DNA from: Nitrincola tibetensis
GTDB taxonomy: Bacteria > Pseudomonadota > Gammaproteobacteria > Pseudomonadales > Balneatricaceae
Reading direction: 5' to 3'
NCBI RefSeq assembly: GCF_003284585.1
Contig: NZ_QKRX01000001.1
Span: forward strand, 1 to 64,000
DNA length: 64,000 bases
Below the pieces are notes generated by a model. It saw nothing but the letters and a program-made list of their open reading frames with translations. It was not told the origin of the DNA and did not search any database. Below are positions 17,132-26,843 of the stretch, piece after piece; the first letter of the stretch is position 1, and each line of letters begins with the position of its first letter. Both the position numbers and the translations under genes were made by a program.

Positions 17132-18388
17132 ATGAATACTGAAGCATACATGATAGATTTGGGGCAAAAGGCACGCCATGCCTCGCGTCTGATTGCAAAA
17201 GCAGATACGCAGCAAAAAAATAAAGCTCTGCTTGCAATGGCAAAGGCGATTGACGAAGCACGTGCTGAGTTGATGAGCGCCAATGAAAAAGATTTGATAG
17301 CAGGTCGTGAAAAAGGGCTGGATGCCGCGATGCTGGATCGTTTAGCTCTGACGCCTGCTCGTATTGATGGCATGATCGAAGGTCTCAATCAGGTGGCGGC
17401 ATTGCCTGATCCCATCGGGGGAATCACGGGGATGAACTACAGGCCCTCTGGTATTCAAGTCGGCAAAATGCGAGTGCCTCTCGGTGTTATTGGTATTATC
17501 TATGAATCCCGTCCTAATGTGACGGTTGAAGCGGCCAGTCTTTGCTTAAAATCAGGCAACGCGGCGATTCTTCGTGGTGGCTCTGAGTCTGTGAATTCCA
17601 ACCTGGCAATTGCTCGCTGTGTTCAACAAGGACTAGAGGCCGCTGGTTTACCGCTTGAAGTGATTCAGGTTGTTGAAACGTCAGATCGAGCAGCGGTGGG
17701 CCATCTCATCACCATGCCAGACTATGTGGATGTAATTGTTCCACGCGGGGGCAAAGGCTTGATTGAGCGTATTTCAAAAGAAGCACGAGTGCCTGTCATT
17801 AAACACTTGGATGGTATTTGCCATGTGTATATCGACAAAGCCGCCGATAAAATCAAAGCGATCAATATTTCGATTAATGCTAAGACCCATCGCTATGGTA
17901 CCTGCAATACCATGGAGACCCTTTTGATTCATGAATCCATTGTTTCAGACGTGCTATCTGAGCTAGCGGAGCGTTATCAAGCGGCGGGTGTTGAACTCAG
18001 AGGCTGTCCTCTCACATTGAATCGTTTGCCTGGCATTACGCCTGCAACGGAGGAAGATTGGGCAACAGAGTATTTAGCACCTGTTCTGGCAATACGTATT
18101 GTTGAATCAATGGATGAAGCGATCGCCCATATTAACCAGTATGGTTCACACCATACCGATGCAATCATTACTGAAAACTACACGGATGCTCGTGTCTTTC
18201 TAAGAGATGTCGATTCAAGTTCGGTCATGGTGAATGCATCGACCCGTTTTGCAGATGGTTTTGAGTATGGTTTAGGTGCGGAAATCGGTATTTCCACAGA
18301 TAAAATACATGCTCGCGGACCTGTTGGCCTTGAAGGGCTTACATCAGAAAAGTACATCGTTTTTGGTGATGGTCAGGTACGCGTCTGA
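17132..18388 (+). CDS. proA: Gamma-glutamyl phosphate reductase
   Basis: This 418-residue enzyme reduces gamma-glutamyl phosphate to glutamate semialdehyde with NADPH, the second step of proline synthesis. The aldehyde-dehydrogenase fold motifs are clear: [15 protein letters not shown] early, the nucleotide-contact region [11 protein letters not shown], and the catalytic cysteine in [11 protein letters not shown]. The end [20 protein letters not shown] is also typical. Length is normal for ProA. It heads a run of plus-strand genes reaching lipB, and its TGA abuts the nadD GTG directly. proB is not in the window. Confidence 0.96.
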   Translation: MNTEAYMIDLGQKARHASRLIAKADTQQKNKALLAMAKAIDEARAELMSANEKDLIAGREKGLDAAMLDRLALTPARIDGMIEGLNQVAALPDPIGGITGMNYRPSGIQVGKMRVPLGVIGIIYESRPNVTVEAASLCLKSGNAAILRGGSESVNSNLAIARCVQQGLEAAGLPLEVIQVVETSDRAAVGHLITMPDYVDVIVPRGGKGLIERISKEARVPVIKHLDGICHVYIDKAADKIKAINISINAKTHRYGTCNTMETLLIHESIVSDVLSELAERYQAAGVELRGCPLTLNRLPGITPATEEDWATEYLAPVLAIRIVESMDEAIAHINQYGSHHTDAIITENYTDARVFLRDVDSSSVMVNASTRFADGFEYGLGAEIGISTDKIHARGPVGLEGLTSEKYIVFGDGQVRV

Positions 18389-19042
18389 GTGAAGATTGAT
18401 CAGAATCCTTTTGTGTTCATGGGTGGGACGTTCGATCCCATCCATAATGGACATCTGCGTTCAGCGCTTGAGCTTCAGCAGTGGTTAGGTTGTGAACAAG
18501 TGTGCTTAGTTCCCTCTGGACAACCCGTTCATAAACATTATGATGTCTGCCCCGCTCAACATAGGTTAGAAATGGTCAGGCTGGCGGCTCAGGATGCTTG
18601 GCGTTTGTCGGTGGATGATCGAGAGGTGAGTTCGGATACGCCATCCTATACCCTAAAAACACTGCATTCTTATCGAGAAGAGCTAGGGAGCGATCGACCG
18701 ATTATTATGGTCGTCGGAATGGATGCGTATTTAACTCTACCAACTTGGCAAGGATGGGATACTTTTCTGTCGCTCTGTCATATCATAGCAGTGGCAAGGC
18801 CTGGGTATGACTACCGTCCAGATGCCATAATGGATAACTATACACGTGCGCATCAAGTAAACAATGCACAAAAATTGAAAGATGAACCCTATGGCCATGT
18901 CTTAATTCATGAATTAACGCCGCTAGGGATCTCTGCAACACAGATTCGTCACTTGATACAACTTGGCCAAACACCCCGTTTTTTGCTGCCAGATCAAGTG
19001 TGGGAATACATTAAACATAATAAGCTTTATGGCTTTAAATGA
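18389..19042 (+). CDS. nadD: Nicotinate-nucleotide adenylyltransferase
   Basis: NadD transfers AMP from ATP to nicotinate mononucleotide in NAD synthesis. The nucleotidyltransferase motif [15 protein letters not shown] is near the N-terminus and the second motif [10 protein letters not shown] near the C-terminus. Length (217) is normal. I accept the GTG start right after the proA stop; starting at the methionine before GGTFD would cut a conserved strand. The proA-nadD-rsfS-rlmH order is the Pseudomonas one. Confidence 0.94.
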   Translation: MKIDQNPFVFMGGTFDPIHNGHLRSALELQQWLGCEQVCLVPSGQPVHKHYDVCPAQHRLEMVRLAAQDAWRLSVDDREVSSDTPSYTLKTLHSYREELGSDRPIIMVVGMDAYLTLPTWQGWDTFLSLCHIIAVARPGYDYRPDAIMDNYTRAHQVNNAQKLKDEPYGHVLIHELTPLGISATQIRHLIQLGQTPRFLLPDQVWEYIKHNKLYGFK

Positions 19043-19058
19043 GGCAAACAGACTCGCA

Positions 19059-19403
19059 ATGCAAACTGAGCAATTAATTAAAGAAGTGCAAACCATCCTG
19101 GAAGACATGAAAGCAAAGGATTATGTCCTCCTTGATGTTCAAGGTAAATCAAGTGTTACGGATTATATGATGATCGTGAGCGGAACTTCTAAGCGCCATG
19201 TGATCTCTATAGCCAATGATGTGATGGAAAAGATTAAAAAAGCAGGCGTTAAACCACTCGGAACGGAAGGACAAAACTCCGGCGATTGGATACTCGTTGA
19301 TTTAGGAGACGTTGTGGTTCATGTAATGATGCCAGATGCACGTGCATTCTATGACTTAGAGCGTTTATGGCGCCATACGGATGATGAGCCGGTTACAGGT
19401 TAA
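19059..19403 (+). CDS. rsfS: Ribosomal silencing factor RsfS
   Basis: RsfS binds ribosomal protein uL14 and blocks subunit joining when nutrients are short. The family core is clear: [20 protein letters not shown], then [16 protein letters not shown] and the AFYDLERLW end. I chose ATG 19059 because it gives the usual N-terminus; a GAGG lies 14 bases upstream, rather far, and another ATG at 19029 would overlap nadD with ten extra residues. The result is 114 residues, near the family norm. Its stop overlaps the start of rlmH (TAATG). Confidence 0.92.
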   Translation: MQTEQLIKEVQTILEDMKAKDYVLLDVQGKSSVTDYMMIVSGTSKRHVISIANDVMEKIKKAGVKPLGTEGQNSGDWILVDLGDVVVHVMMPDARAFYDLERLWRHTDDEPVTG

Positions 19404-19870
19404 TGAAGTTACGCATTCTTGCTGTGGGCACGAAAATGCCAGACTGGGTTGAAAAGGGGTTTGCTGAGTATAGCAAACGCCTACCCTCTGATTTTCAGAT
19501 TGAGCTGCATGAGATTACCCCTGGCTATCGAGGCAAGGGGGCAGATATTGCTCGTGCCATGAAAACCGAAGGGGATGCTATCCTCGCCGCCATTGGTAAA
19601 AATGAGCACGTGGTGGCGTTAGTGGTTGAGGGCAAAAGCTGGTCGACTGAAACCCTCGCTGAACAAGCACAGGGGTGGCGAATGAACGGCTGCAATGTGT
19701 GTTTGCTGATCGGAGGTCCTGATGGACTGGATGCGCGTTGTGTCGCTGCTGCGCACCAGAAATGGTCGCTATCCGCACTGACATTGCCTCATCCGCTGGT
19801 TCGCATCGTTTTAGCTGAGCAGTTGTATCGTGCTTGGACTCTCCTTCAAGGTCACCCATACCACAAATAA
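19403..19870 (+). CDS. rlmH: 23S rRNA (pseudouridine1915-N3)-methyltransferase RlmH
   Basis: RlmH is a small SPOUT methyltransferase acting on pseudouridine 1915 of 23S rRNA in the 70S ribosome. At 155 residues the length is exact. The SAM-binding knot is visible as [11 protein letters not shown], followed by [23 protein letters not shown]. The start overlaps the rsfS stop by one base, and mrdA follows after nine bases. Confidence 0.96.
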   Translation: MKLRILAVGTKMPDWVEKGFAEYSKRLPSDFQIELHEITPGYRGKGADIARAMKTEGDAILAAIGKNEHVVALVVEGKSWSTETLAEQAQGWRMNGCNVCLLIGGPDGLDARCVAAAHQKWSLSALTLPHPLVRIVLAEQLYRAWTLLQGHPYHK

Positions 19871-19879
19871 TCGGCTGCC

Positions 19880-21781
19880 ATGTATTCTAACGATACGTTC
19901 AATCAATCCAGCAAAGAAAATCGTACATTTACTCGAAGAGTCATTTTGGCGTTTCTGATTGTACTGATTTTATTTTCAGTATTAATTGGTCGTGTTTATT
20001 TTCTGCAGGTGGTTGAATACGAACGCTATACAGCCATTTCTGATCGTAATCGTATACAACTCCAGCCTGTTGCTCCTAGGCGTGGTTTAATCTACGACCG
20101 AAACGGTATTCTGTTAGCGGATAATCAGCCAACCTTTAGTGTGACGTTGCTTCGAGAGGAAATTTCGAACATAGATAACACGCTTGAGGCGTTGTCGGAG
20201 CTTATTGATATTACCGAGCGTGATATCGAACGCTTTAGGCAGAGATTACAGCAGCGTAGGCGTCCTTACGAAACGGTGCCCTTGCGCTTTCGTCTAACGG
20301 AAGAGGAAATTGCCCGTATATCCGTGAATTATCACCGATTGCCAGGAGTTCAGGTCGAAGCTGATTTAATACGCTACTATCCTTTCGGAGAGTCCTTAGT
20401 TCATGTGTTGGGGTATGTAGGGCGAATTAATGAGCGAGATATCGAGCGCATAGACACAGCTAAATACGCAGGTACCGATTATATCGGAAAGCTGGGCATT
20501 GAGCGTTTTTACGAGCCGATCCTCCATGGTGATGTTGGTTTTCAAAAAGTTGAAACCAATGCACGTGGACGTGTATTGAGAATCCTTGAGCATGAAGACC
20601 CTAAACCAGGGGTTGATTTAAAGCTGAGCTTAGATATTCAGCTACAGCAGTTTACCGAAAAAGTGCTGCAAGGCTGGAAAGCATCAGTGGTTGCTATAGA
20701 TCCTGAAACAGGTGGCATTTTAGCACTTGTGAGCACCCCAACGTATGATCCCAATTTGTTTGTAACGGGAATTTCGAGTGCAGATTACAATGAGTTAAGG
20801 GACTCGCCGGACTTACCCTTATTTAACCGTGCAGTTAGAGGGGGATATCCACCTGGTTCGACTATCAAGCCTATAATTGCGATGGCAGCGATCGACAGCA
20901 ACACAGTGAGGGCTGATTATACTATTTGGGATCCAGGTTACTATCAAGTCACTCAGGGCGGCCGTCGTTATCGAGACTGGCGTCGTGGGGGCCATGGCCG
21001 CGTGAATATGAACTTGGCGATCGCTCAGTCCGTGGATACCTGGTTTTATGATGTGGGGCATCGTATGGGTAATGAACCAATGGCGCATTACATGCGAATG
21101 TTTGGCTTTGGTGAAATCACGGCGGTGGATACACCTGAAGCGATTCGGGGGGTATTGCCAACTCGTGACTGGAAGCGAGCCACTATGAATGAACCCTGGT
21201 ATCCGGGCGATTCGATTAATATGAGCATAGGGCAAGGCTACATGGTGGCAACGCCTCTGCAGCTTGCAATTGCAACGGCTGTTTTAGCAAATCGAGGACG
21301 CTGGGTGCAGCCTCGTGTTTTGATGGGTGTAATCGAGGAAACGGATAAGGGGGAAGAGCGCTTAACTTTACCTGATCTTGTTACTCAGCACCCTGTGCCA
21401 GACGATGTGGATGTTAAAAATCCAGATCTTTGGGGGCCAATTATTCAAGGGATGATTGATGTGGTGCACGGACCAACAGGAACGGCAAGGCGCGTTGGTC
21501 AAGGCATGACTTACAAAATGGCAGGTAAAACGGGTACTGCGCAGGTTATTGGGATTGCACAGGATGCGCGCTATGATGCGAGTAAAATAGATGCACGCTT
21601 CCACGATCATGCGTTATTTGTTGGCTTTGCCCCGATCGATAATCCTGAAATAGCAATTGCTGTCGTCGTTGAAAATGGCGGTGGCGGCTCTAGTGTAGCG
21701 GCACCCATTGCACGAAAAGTCATGGATGCTTGGTTGTCAGGTAATTATGAGCTTGATGATGAAGAGGACATAACACCATGA
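19880..21781 (+). CDS. mrdA: Penicillin-binding protein 2 (elongation transpeptidase)
   Basis: PBP2 crosslinks side-wall peptidoglycan with RodA in the elongasome. It has one N-terminal membrane helix (about 21-43), a pedestal domain, and a transpeptidase domain with SxxK at S327-K330 (PPGSTIK), the SxD motif in AQSVDTWFYD, and KTGT in MAGKTGTAQV. At 633 residues it is of normal length. It overlaps rodA by four bases, matching their one-to-one complex. The order rlmH-mrdA-rodA is conserved. Confidence 0.96.
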   Translation: MYSNDTFNQSSKENRTFTRRVILAFLIVLILFSVLIGRVYFLQVVEYERYTAISDRNRIQLQPVAPRRGLIYDRNGILLADNQPTFSVTLLREEISNIDNTLEALSELIDITERDIERFRQRLQQRRRPYETVPLRFRLTEEEIARISVNYHRLPGVQVEADLIRYYPFGESLVHVLGYVGRINERDIERIDTAKYAGTDYIGKLGIERFYEPILHGDVGFQKVETNARGRVLRILEHEDPKPGVDLKLSLDIQLQQFTEKVLQGWKASVVAIDPETGGILALVSTPTYDPNLFVTGISSADYNELRDSPDLPLFNRAVRGGYPPGSTIKPIIAMAAIDSNTVRADYTIWDPGYYQVTQGGRRYRDWRRGGHGRVNMNLAIAQSVDTWFYDVGHRMGNEPMAHYMRMFGFGEITAVDTPEAIRGVLPTRDWKRATMNEPWYPGDSINMSIGQGYMVATPLQLAIATAVLANRGRWVQPRVLMGVIEETDKGEERLTLPDLVTQHPVPDDVDVKNPDLWGPIIQGMIDVVHGPTGTARRVGQGMTYKMAGKTGTAQVIGIAQDARYDASKIDARFHDHALFVGFAPIDNPEIAIAVVVENGGGGSSVAAPIARKVMDAWLSGNYELDDEEDITP

Positions 21782-22920
21782 ATCATCGTGACTTTCAGCG
21801 GACGATGCCAGGCGCGAAGGTGCATTTTCAGCGATCGAAAAGTTTGTGGAGTTACACTCGTTTAGATGCTTGGATGCTGCTTTTATTGCTTATACTCTGT
21901 GGTTTTGGTCTTTACGTTCTTTATAGTGCATCAGGTCAAGATATTACCTACGTCGAGCGCCAAGCTGTTCGGATGGGGGCAGGTTTTTTGCTCATGATTT
22001 TCTTGGCGCAGCTTAACCCAAAAATCTTTTTGCGAGTCGCCCCATGGCTTTATGTCGCCGGGGTGGCCTTATTAATTGGGGTGCTGTTGTTCGGAGTGCA
22101 AGCCAAAGGTGCTCAGCGTTGGATCGCCTTGCCGGGGTTTAGATTTCAACCATCAGAGTTGATGAAACTCGTGCTTCCCATGATGCTGGCAGCTTATATT
22201 GTTCGGCAGAGTTTGCCACCCACTTTGTTTAGGCTCTTCGTATGTTTAGTTTTATTAGCAGTTCCGATGCTGTTGATTATGAAACAGCCAGATCTGGGTA
22301 CTAGCTTCTTAATAGCCGCATCGGGTATTTTTGTGATTTTGCTTTCGGGTGTTTATTGGCGTTATGTGCTCCTTGCTCTTGCCGCTGCGGGTGCAGCGTT
22401 ACCCATTTTATGGAGCTTTATGAGGGAATATCAAAAGCAACGAGTGATGACCTTTATGAATCCAGAAAGTGACCCGCTTGGCTCGGGTTGGAACATCATT
22501 CAATCTAAAACGGCGATAGGCTCGGGTGGATTGTCAGGCAAGGGATGGATGCAGGGGACGCAGTCTCAATTGAACTTTTTACCGGAATCACACACAGACT
22601 TCATCATAGCCGTAATTGGCGAAGAACTGGGTATGCGAGGTATTGTCCTGCTCATCTTCATTTATGTGTTAATTATTTTACGGGGTTTGCTGATTGCCGT
22701 GCGAGCGCAAGACAGCTTTTCGCGTTTGTTGGCGGGCAGTATTACACTTACATTTTTCATTTACGTTTTAGTCAATATTGGGATGGTGACAGGGTTAATG
22801 CCTGTCGTGGGGGTTCCTTTGCCCATGGTTAGCTATGGCGGAACCTCAATCGTGACTTTGATGGCAGGGTTCGGCATTTTAATGTCTATATATTCTCATC
22901 CACATTTACGCAGACATTAG
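21778..22920 (+). CDS. rodA: Rod-shape SEDS glycosyltransferase RodA
   Basis: RodA polymerises glycan strands from lipid II in the inner membrane and pairs with PBP2. The protein (380 residues, about ten helices) shows SEDS motifs: GAQRWIALPGFRFQPSELMK, KQPDLGTSFL, and LPESHTDFIIAVIGEELG, ending with VGVPLPMVSYGGTSIV. ATG overlaps the mrdA stop (ATGA). In Pseudomonas a lytic transglycosylase gene (sltB1/mltB) follows; here rlpA comes directly after eight bases. Confidence 0.96.
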   Translation: MNHRDFQRTMPGAKVHFQRSKSLWSYTRLDAWMLLLLLILCGFGLYVLYSASGQDITYVERQAVRMGAGFLLMIFLAQLNPKIFLRVAPWLYVAGVALLIGVLLFGVQAKGAQRWIALPGFRFQPSELMKLVLPMMLAAYIVRQSLPPTLFRLFVCLVLLAVPMLLIMKQPDLGTSFLIAASGIFVILLSGVYWRYVLLALAAAGAALPILWSFMREYQKQRVMTFMNPESDPLGSGWNIIQSKTAIGSGGLSGKGWMQGTQSQLNFLPESHTDFIIAVIGEELGMRGIVLLIFIYVLIILRGLLIAVRAQDSFSRLLAGSITLTFFIYVLVNIGMVTGLMPVVGVPLPMVSYGGTSIVTLMAGFGILMSIYSHPHLRRH

Positions 22921-22928
22921 GAGATCAA

Positions 22929-23855
22929 ATGTCATGTTATAGGCTGTTGCGAGCTGGAATTATTTCCTGTGTCGTATTGAGTTTTTTGGCAGGATGCTCA
23001 TCTAAAAGTACTGTGCAAACACCTCAACAAAAAGCTGAGGTGAAACCGCAAACCAATGCGGGTCGCTACTCTATGCAGAATGATAAAGCACCCATTGATC
23101 CACCTGATGTGAGTAAGGTGCCGAATGCTGTTCCGCGTCATGAACCTTTAAGTCGTGGTGGGAACCGCTCACCCTATGAGGTGTTTGGGCAAACGTATCA
23201 TATTTTGCCGAGTGCGAAAGGGTATAAGGAGAAAGGTGGGGCATCTTGGTATGGTTTGAAATTTCATGGACATTTGACTTCGAATGGTGAAGTCTATGAC
23301 ATGTATGAAATGACCGCTGCGCATAAGAGCCTTCCGTTACCCACGTATGCACGTGTCACAAATCTCGATAATGGGCGCTCTGTTATTGTTAGAATTAACG
23401 ATCGCGGCCCCTTCCATGAGGGACGGATTATTGACTTGTCGTATGCCGCGGCGTACCAGTTGGATATTCTCCGCAATGGTACAGGGCGTGTTGAGGTTGA
23501 GGCGATTGTAGTTGAACCACCTTGGTCGCAAAACATTGCTGCATCTAAGCCCTCAGCATCTCAGACGCAGGAGATTCGCTCACAGGTGAGAGGTGTCTCA
23601 CCTGTGGTGTCTTTAGATCGACGCTATTTGCAGATTGGTGCCTTTTCAACAGAGGTAGCAGCTAAGCGTGTACAAGCGCAAGTGAGTAATTTGTCTGCGG
23701 GCGTTCCTGTGGGGATTTATCCGGCACAAACCGCCAATGGGTCGGTGTACCGTGTTAAAATAGGGCCATTTAACATCGGAGACTCTCTTGACTCTTTGAT
23801 GGCCAGGTTGCAGTCAGCGGGTTATCCTTCCGCTCACTTGGTGGATAAGCCCTGA
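22929..23855 (+). CDS. rlpA: Septal lytic transglycosylase RlpA (lipoprotein)
   Basis: An outer-membrane lipoprotein: signal peptide with lipobox LAGC (cysteine 23). The double-psi beta-barrel domain is marked by GGASWYGLKFHGHLTSNGE and VRINDRGPFHEGRIIDLSYAA; the last 75 residues form a SPOR domain (YLQIGAFSTEVAAKRV...VKIGPF) that binds denuded septal glycan. Length is normal. A GGAG site lies before the ATG. In Pseudomonas RlpA cleaves naked glycan strands; that activity is inferred here. Confidence 0.94.
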   Translation: MSCYRLLRAGIISCVVLSFLAGCSSKSTVQTPQQKAEVKPQTNAGRYSMQNDKAPIDPPDVSKVPNAVPRHEPLSRGGNRSPYEVFGQTYHILPSAKGYKEKGGASWYGLKFHGHLTSNGEVYDMYEMTAAHKSLPLPTYARVTNLDNGRSVIVRINDRGPFHEGRIIDLSYAAAYQLDILRNGTGRVEVEAIVVEPPWSQNIAASKPSASQTQEIRSQVRGVSPVVSLDRRYLQIGAFSTEVAAKRVQAQVSNLSAGVPVGIYPAQTANGSVYRVKIGPFNIGDSLDSLMARLQSAGYPSAHLVDKP

Positions 23856-23908
23856 TGTACTTTAGACCGATTTTGTTTATTAACCGCTAACTGAAAGAAC
23901 GGAATGTC

Positions 23909-25078
23909 ATGTTTAAACAGTTTATAAAATCCCCAGCGAAGTGCCTAGCTCTCCTCGTTCTGCTATTGGTGTTTGTACCTGCAGCACAGTCCAGCACTTT
24001 AATCCCTGCACCGCCGCAAATAGCTGCGCGCTCTTATATTGTGATGGATGCGGATACAGGCAACGTGATTGTTGCGCATAATGAGCATGACCGCTATCCC
24101 CCTGCCAGTCTTGTTAAAATTATGACCAGTTACATTGCTGAGCAAGAAATCATTCGTGGTAACTTGGCAGAAACAGATATGGTCAGCGTGAGCGAAAAAG
24201 CTTGGAGAACAGGTGGTTCTCGCATGTTTGTGCAAGAAGGGACGCAGGTGAGTGTGATTGATTTGTTGCGAGGTATCATCATTCAGTCTGGAAACGATGC
24301 CTCTGTTGCCATTGCTGAGCATATTGCAGGCAGTGAAGAAGCTTTTTCGGATTTAATGAATCAACATGCTCGCCGCATTGGGATGACCAACACCCAATAC
24401 CTTAATGCGACGGGGTTACCAGCGGAGGGGCAGTATTCGTCTGCGTACGATTTAGCCTTGCTGTCACAAGCGTTGATTAACGATTCACCACAGTATTACC
24501 CGATCTATGCTGAGAAGTATTTTGAGTATAATAAAATTCGTCAGCCTAACCGTAATCGTCTTTTATGGCGTGATGATAGTGTCGATGGTATTAAAACGGG
24601 ACACACAAATGAAGCAGGTTACTGCTTAGTGAGTTCTGCGATTCGTGATGGTATGCGTTTGATTACAGTGGTCATGGGCTCTGCCAGTGAAGAAACGCGC
24701 GCTCAGGAAACGCAGCAGTTAATGTCCTTTGTTTATCGTTTTTATAATACTCATCAGCTTTACCCTGCCAATCAAGTGCTGAGTGAGCCACGGATCTGGG
24801 GAGGCTCCTTGGATCAATTAAAAGTGGGTGTTGCTGATAAGTTAGCCGTTACCTTGCCAAGAGGTAAAGAAGATGAGCTTGAGGTGATACTAGACTTACC
24901 ACACAGTATTAAAGCACCCATTGAGCTTGGGCAAGAGCTGGGTCGAGTGGTTGTCAGCTTAAATGGAGAGGAACTCGCCAGTGCGCCTTTGGTTGCGTTA
25001 GAAGCGGCTGAACAAGGCGGATTGATTAAGCGTATTTGGCATATGATTTTACAGTTCTTTACTGGCCTGATCAGTTAA
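23909..25078 (+). CDS. dacA: D-alanyl-D-alanine carboxypeptidase (PBP5/6 family)
   Basis: It trims the terminal D-alanine from peptidoglycan stem peptides in the periplasm. There is a signal peptide (to about residue 28), then SxxK at S67-K70 (PASLVKIMT), SGN at 127-129 and KTG at 229-231. The C-terminal beta domain ends in an amphipathic membrane anchor (LIKRIWHMILQFFTGLI). Length 389 fits PBP5/6. Known as dacA or dacC in relatives. It precedes ybeD by 17 bases in the conserved order. Confidence 0.94.
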   Translation: MFKQFIKSPAKCLALLVLLLVFVPAAQSSTLIPAPPQIAARSYIVMDADTGNVIVAHNEHDRYPPASLVKIMTSYIAEQEIIRGNLAETDMVSVSEKAWRTGGSRMFVQEGTQVSVIDLLRGIIIQSGNDASVAIAEHIAGSEEAFSDLMNQHARRIGMTNTQYLNATGLPAEGQYSSAYDLALLSQALINDSPQYYPIYAEKYFEYNKIRQPNRNRLLWRDDSVDGIKTGHTNEAGYCLVSSAIRDGMRLITVVMGSASEETRAQETQQLMSFVYRFYNTHQLYPANQVLSEPRIWGGSLDQLKVGVADKLAVTLPRGKEDELEVILDLPHSIKAPIELGQELGRVVVSLNGEELASAPLVALEAAEQGGLIKRIWHMILQFFTGLIS

Positions 25079-25095
25079 ATAGAGAGAGATACCCG

Positions 25096-25371
25096 ATGTC
25101 AGATTCCGTAGAGGCCCCAAAAATCGAGTTTCCTTGTCAGGACTATCCGATTAAAGTGGTGGGCAATAATGAAGATAACTTTTATGGATTTGTCGTTGAG
25201 ACTGTTCAAATTCATGCACCTGACTTAGATATTACAAAGGTGACACTCCAAGACAGTCGCAATGGACGCTTTCAGTCAGTTCGCTTGAAAATTCGCGCGA
25301 CAGGAGAGGCTCAATTGCAGGCACTGTTTGAGGATTTGAAGGCGTCAGGCCGCGTGCATATGGTTCTATAA
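25096..25371 (+). CDS. ybeD: YbeD family (DUF493) protein
   Basis: A 91-residue ACT-like small protein with the family stretch [12 protein letters not shown] and the end [12 protein letters not shown] chose ATG 25096, preceded by an AGAGAGAG site, because an upstream start would lie inside dacA and add 20 unrelated residues. YbeD always sits between dacA and lipB in this group; its role is not established, though a regulatory link to lipoate metabolism has been suggested from position. It overlaps lipB by one base. Confidence 0.92.
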   Translation: MSDSVEAPKIEFPCQDYPIKVVGNNEDNFYGFVVETVQIHAPDLDITKVTLQDSRNGRFQSVRLKIRATGEAQLQALFEDLKASGRVHMVL

Positions 25372-26018
25372 TGCAGAATGCGCTGATTATACGTTCGTTA
25401 GGTGTGCGGCCTTACGTATCGGTTTGGCATGCAATGCAGGCGTTTACCGATCAGCGGACAGAAACCACGCTTGATGAAATCTGGTGTTTAGAGCATGAGC
25501 CTGTTTTTACCCAAGGACAGGCTGGCAAAGCTGAGCACCTGCTTAACCCAGGCGATATTCCAGTAGTGCAAGTGGATCGTGGTGGCCAAGTGACGTACCA
25601 CGGTCCTGGTCAGCTCGTGGTATACCTGTTGCTCGATTTAAGACGACACCGACTTGGCGTGCGAGATGTTGTCACGGCAATGGAGCAGTCTGTTGTCGAG
25701 GTCTTGAATCAGATGGCAGTGGATGGTTATGCCAAAAAGGATGCACCTGGTGTTTACGTTGATGAACAGAAAATTGCGTCTTTGGGGCTGCGAGTGAGGC
25801 GAGGGTGTTCGTTTCATGGTCTGGCGTTAAACGTTGACATGAATTTAGAGCCTTTTTTACGGATTAACCCTTGCGGCTACGCTGGTATGCAAATGACACA
25901 GCTGAAGCACTTTGATGCTGCAGTTAGCCTAGAAAGAGTGTCTAGTCAGTTACTCAATTGCTTAGTCAATAGGCTTGGTTACACCGAGATTGAATATTCG
26001 ACAGTTTTTAATAGATGA
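25371..26018 (+). CDS. lipB: Octanoyl-ACP:protein octanoyltransferase
   Basis: LipB moves octanoyl groups from acyl carrier protein to lipoyl domains. Motifs: [20 protein letters not shown], the lysine of [22 protein letters not shown], and the catalytic cysteine in [13 protein letters not shown]. Length 215 is usual. It ends the plus-strand operon. lipA, the usual next gene, does not follow; a convergent hairpin and an opposing operon lie there instead. Confidence 0.95.
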   Translation: MQNALIIRSLGVRPYVSVWHAMQAFTDQRTETTLDEIWCLEHEPVFTQGQAGKAEHLLNPGDIPVVQVDRGGQVTYHGPGQLVVYLLLDLRRHRLGVRDVVTAMEQSVVEVLNQMAVDGYAKKDAPGVYVDEQKIASLGLRVRRGCSFHGLALNVDMNLEPFLRINPCGYAGMQMTQLKHFDAAVSLERVSSQLLNCLVNRLGYTEIEYSTVFNR

Positions 26019-26046
26019 TCAGGGCAGTGAAACAAGTGCCCTGATC
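26017..26046. terminator. Convergent hairpin after lipB
   Basis: GATCAGGGCA (26017-26026) pairs perfectly with TGCCCTGATC (26037-26046), ten base pairs with a ten-base loop. It begins at the last bases of lipB and faces the opposing CBS gene. A T-run (TTTTTT) comes only about 28 bases later, so it may act as a two-way terminator of non-classical form. Confidence 0.55.
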
Positions 26047-26091
26047 TGAGATGACAACTTGACAATTTTTTCAGAAAGCTTCACCCAAAAA

Positions 26092-26478
26092 TTATTCAAT
26101 ATTTTTAAGAAGTTGCTCGATTAAATCGTCCATGCATACAATACCTACCAACGAATTATCATCAAGAACCAGTACGCGTTTGACTCTGTTTTGTGCCATT
26201 AATGACGCAACATGTTTTAAAGCAAGACTTTGTCCCACAGAGATAGCAGGTTTCGCGCAAATATCATAGACATTGATTAAGTCGATATCGCCATTTTCAG
26301 CAATAATGGTTTTGATAATATTTGTGTAAGTAATCAAACCATAGGCGTCATGTTCGTTGGTTTTATCCACCACCAGTGATTTTAAACCGTGTCGCTTCAT
26401 CAGGCTCAAGGCTTCACGAATGGTCGCAAACGGAGAAACGATGATGACATCGCGAACCATGACATCTTTAACCAGCAT
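26092..26478 (-). CDS. Two-CBS-domain protein
   Basis: A 128-residue soluble protein made of a CBS pair: MVRDVIIVSPFATIREAL starts the first motif and VGIVCMDDLIEQLL closes the second. CBS pairs bind adenine nucleotides and commonly gate transporters or enzymes. It is the third gene after the DUF1538 protein and the PII-like protein, 14 bases from the latter, with the same direction. A joint regulatory role on the membrane protein is inference from the operon. It could alternatively act alone as a nucleotide sensor. Confidence 0.8.
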   Translation of the reverse strand: MLVKDVMVRDVIIVSPFATIREALSLMKRHGLKSLVVDKTNEHDAYGLITYTNIIKTIIAENGDIDLINVYDICAKPAISVGQSLALKHVASLMAQNRVKRVLVLDDNSLVGIVCMDDLIEQLLKNIE

Positions 26479-26492
26479 AAGAGAAGCTCCTG

Positions 26493-26843
26493 TTAAATAG
26501 AATCTTTAAGATGATTTTCAAATTTTGACAGCTGAGATAAGTCTATGCCACCTAAATGCTCAAGTGCAAAAGTGAAGACCACCCCATGAGATTTTTTTTC
26601 TTTATCGATTAGTAGTTCTTGAATGGCTTTTAGAATTTCCAAGGATAAGCCTTTTTCCAATACCATGACTACAACCGATTGGCTTCCTTCATAGGTCATA
26701 CCGAAAAAGGTTTTCTTGGTGTTGTTACCGATCCCCCGGCCACCTAGGATCGTGATGCCGCCCGCACCTAAATCACGTGCATCATCAACTACTTTTTGTT
26801 CCAGTTCTTCCGGAACGATAGCCACTAAAACAGAAAACTTCAT
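26493..26843 (-). CDS. PII-like signalling protein
   Basis: A 116-residue protein with the PII ferredoxin-like layout: strand KFSVLVAIVPEELEQKVVDDAR, a glycine-rich turn GGRGIGN and T-loop region, then SVVVMVLEK and the last strands. The classical uridylylated tyrosine and the usual B-loop TGKIGDG are missing, so it belongs to the widened PII-like group rather than GlnB/GlnK. It overlaps the DUF1538 gene by four bases (ATGA), much as glnK follows amtB. Control of that membrane protein through nucleotide binding is a reasonable inference, unproven. The ligand is unknown. Confidence 0.75.
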   Translation of the reverse strand: MKFSVLVAIVPEELEQKVVDDARDLGAGGITILGGRGIGNNTKKTFFGMTYEGSQSVVVMVLEKGLSLEILKAIQELLIDKEKKSHGVVFTFALEHLGGIDLSQLSKFENHLKDSI

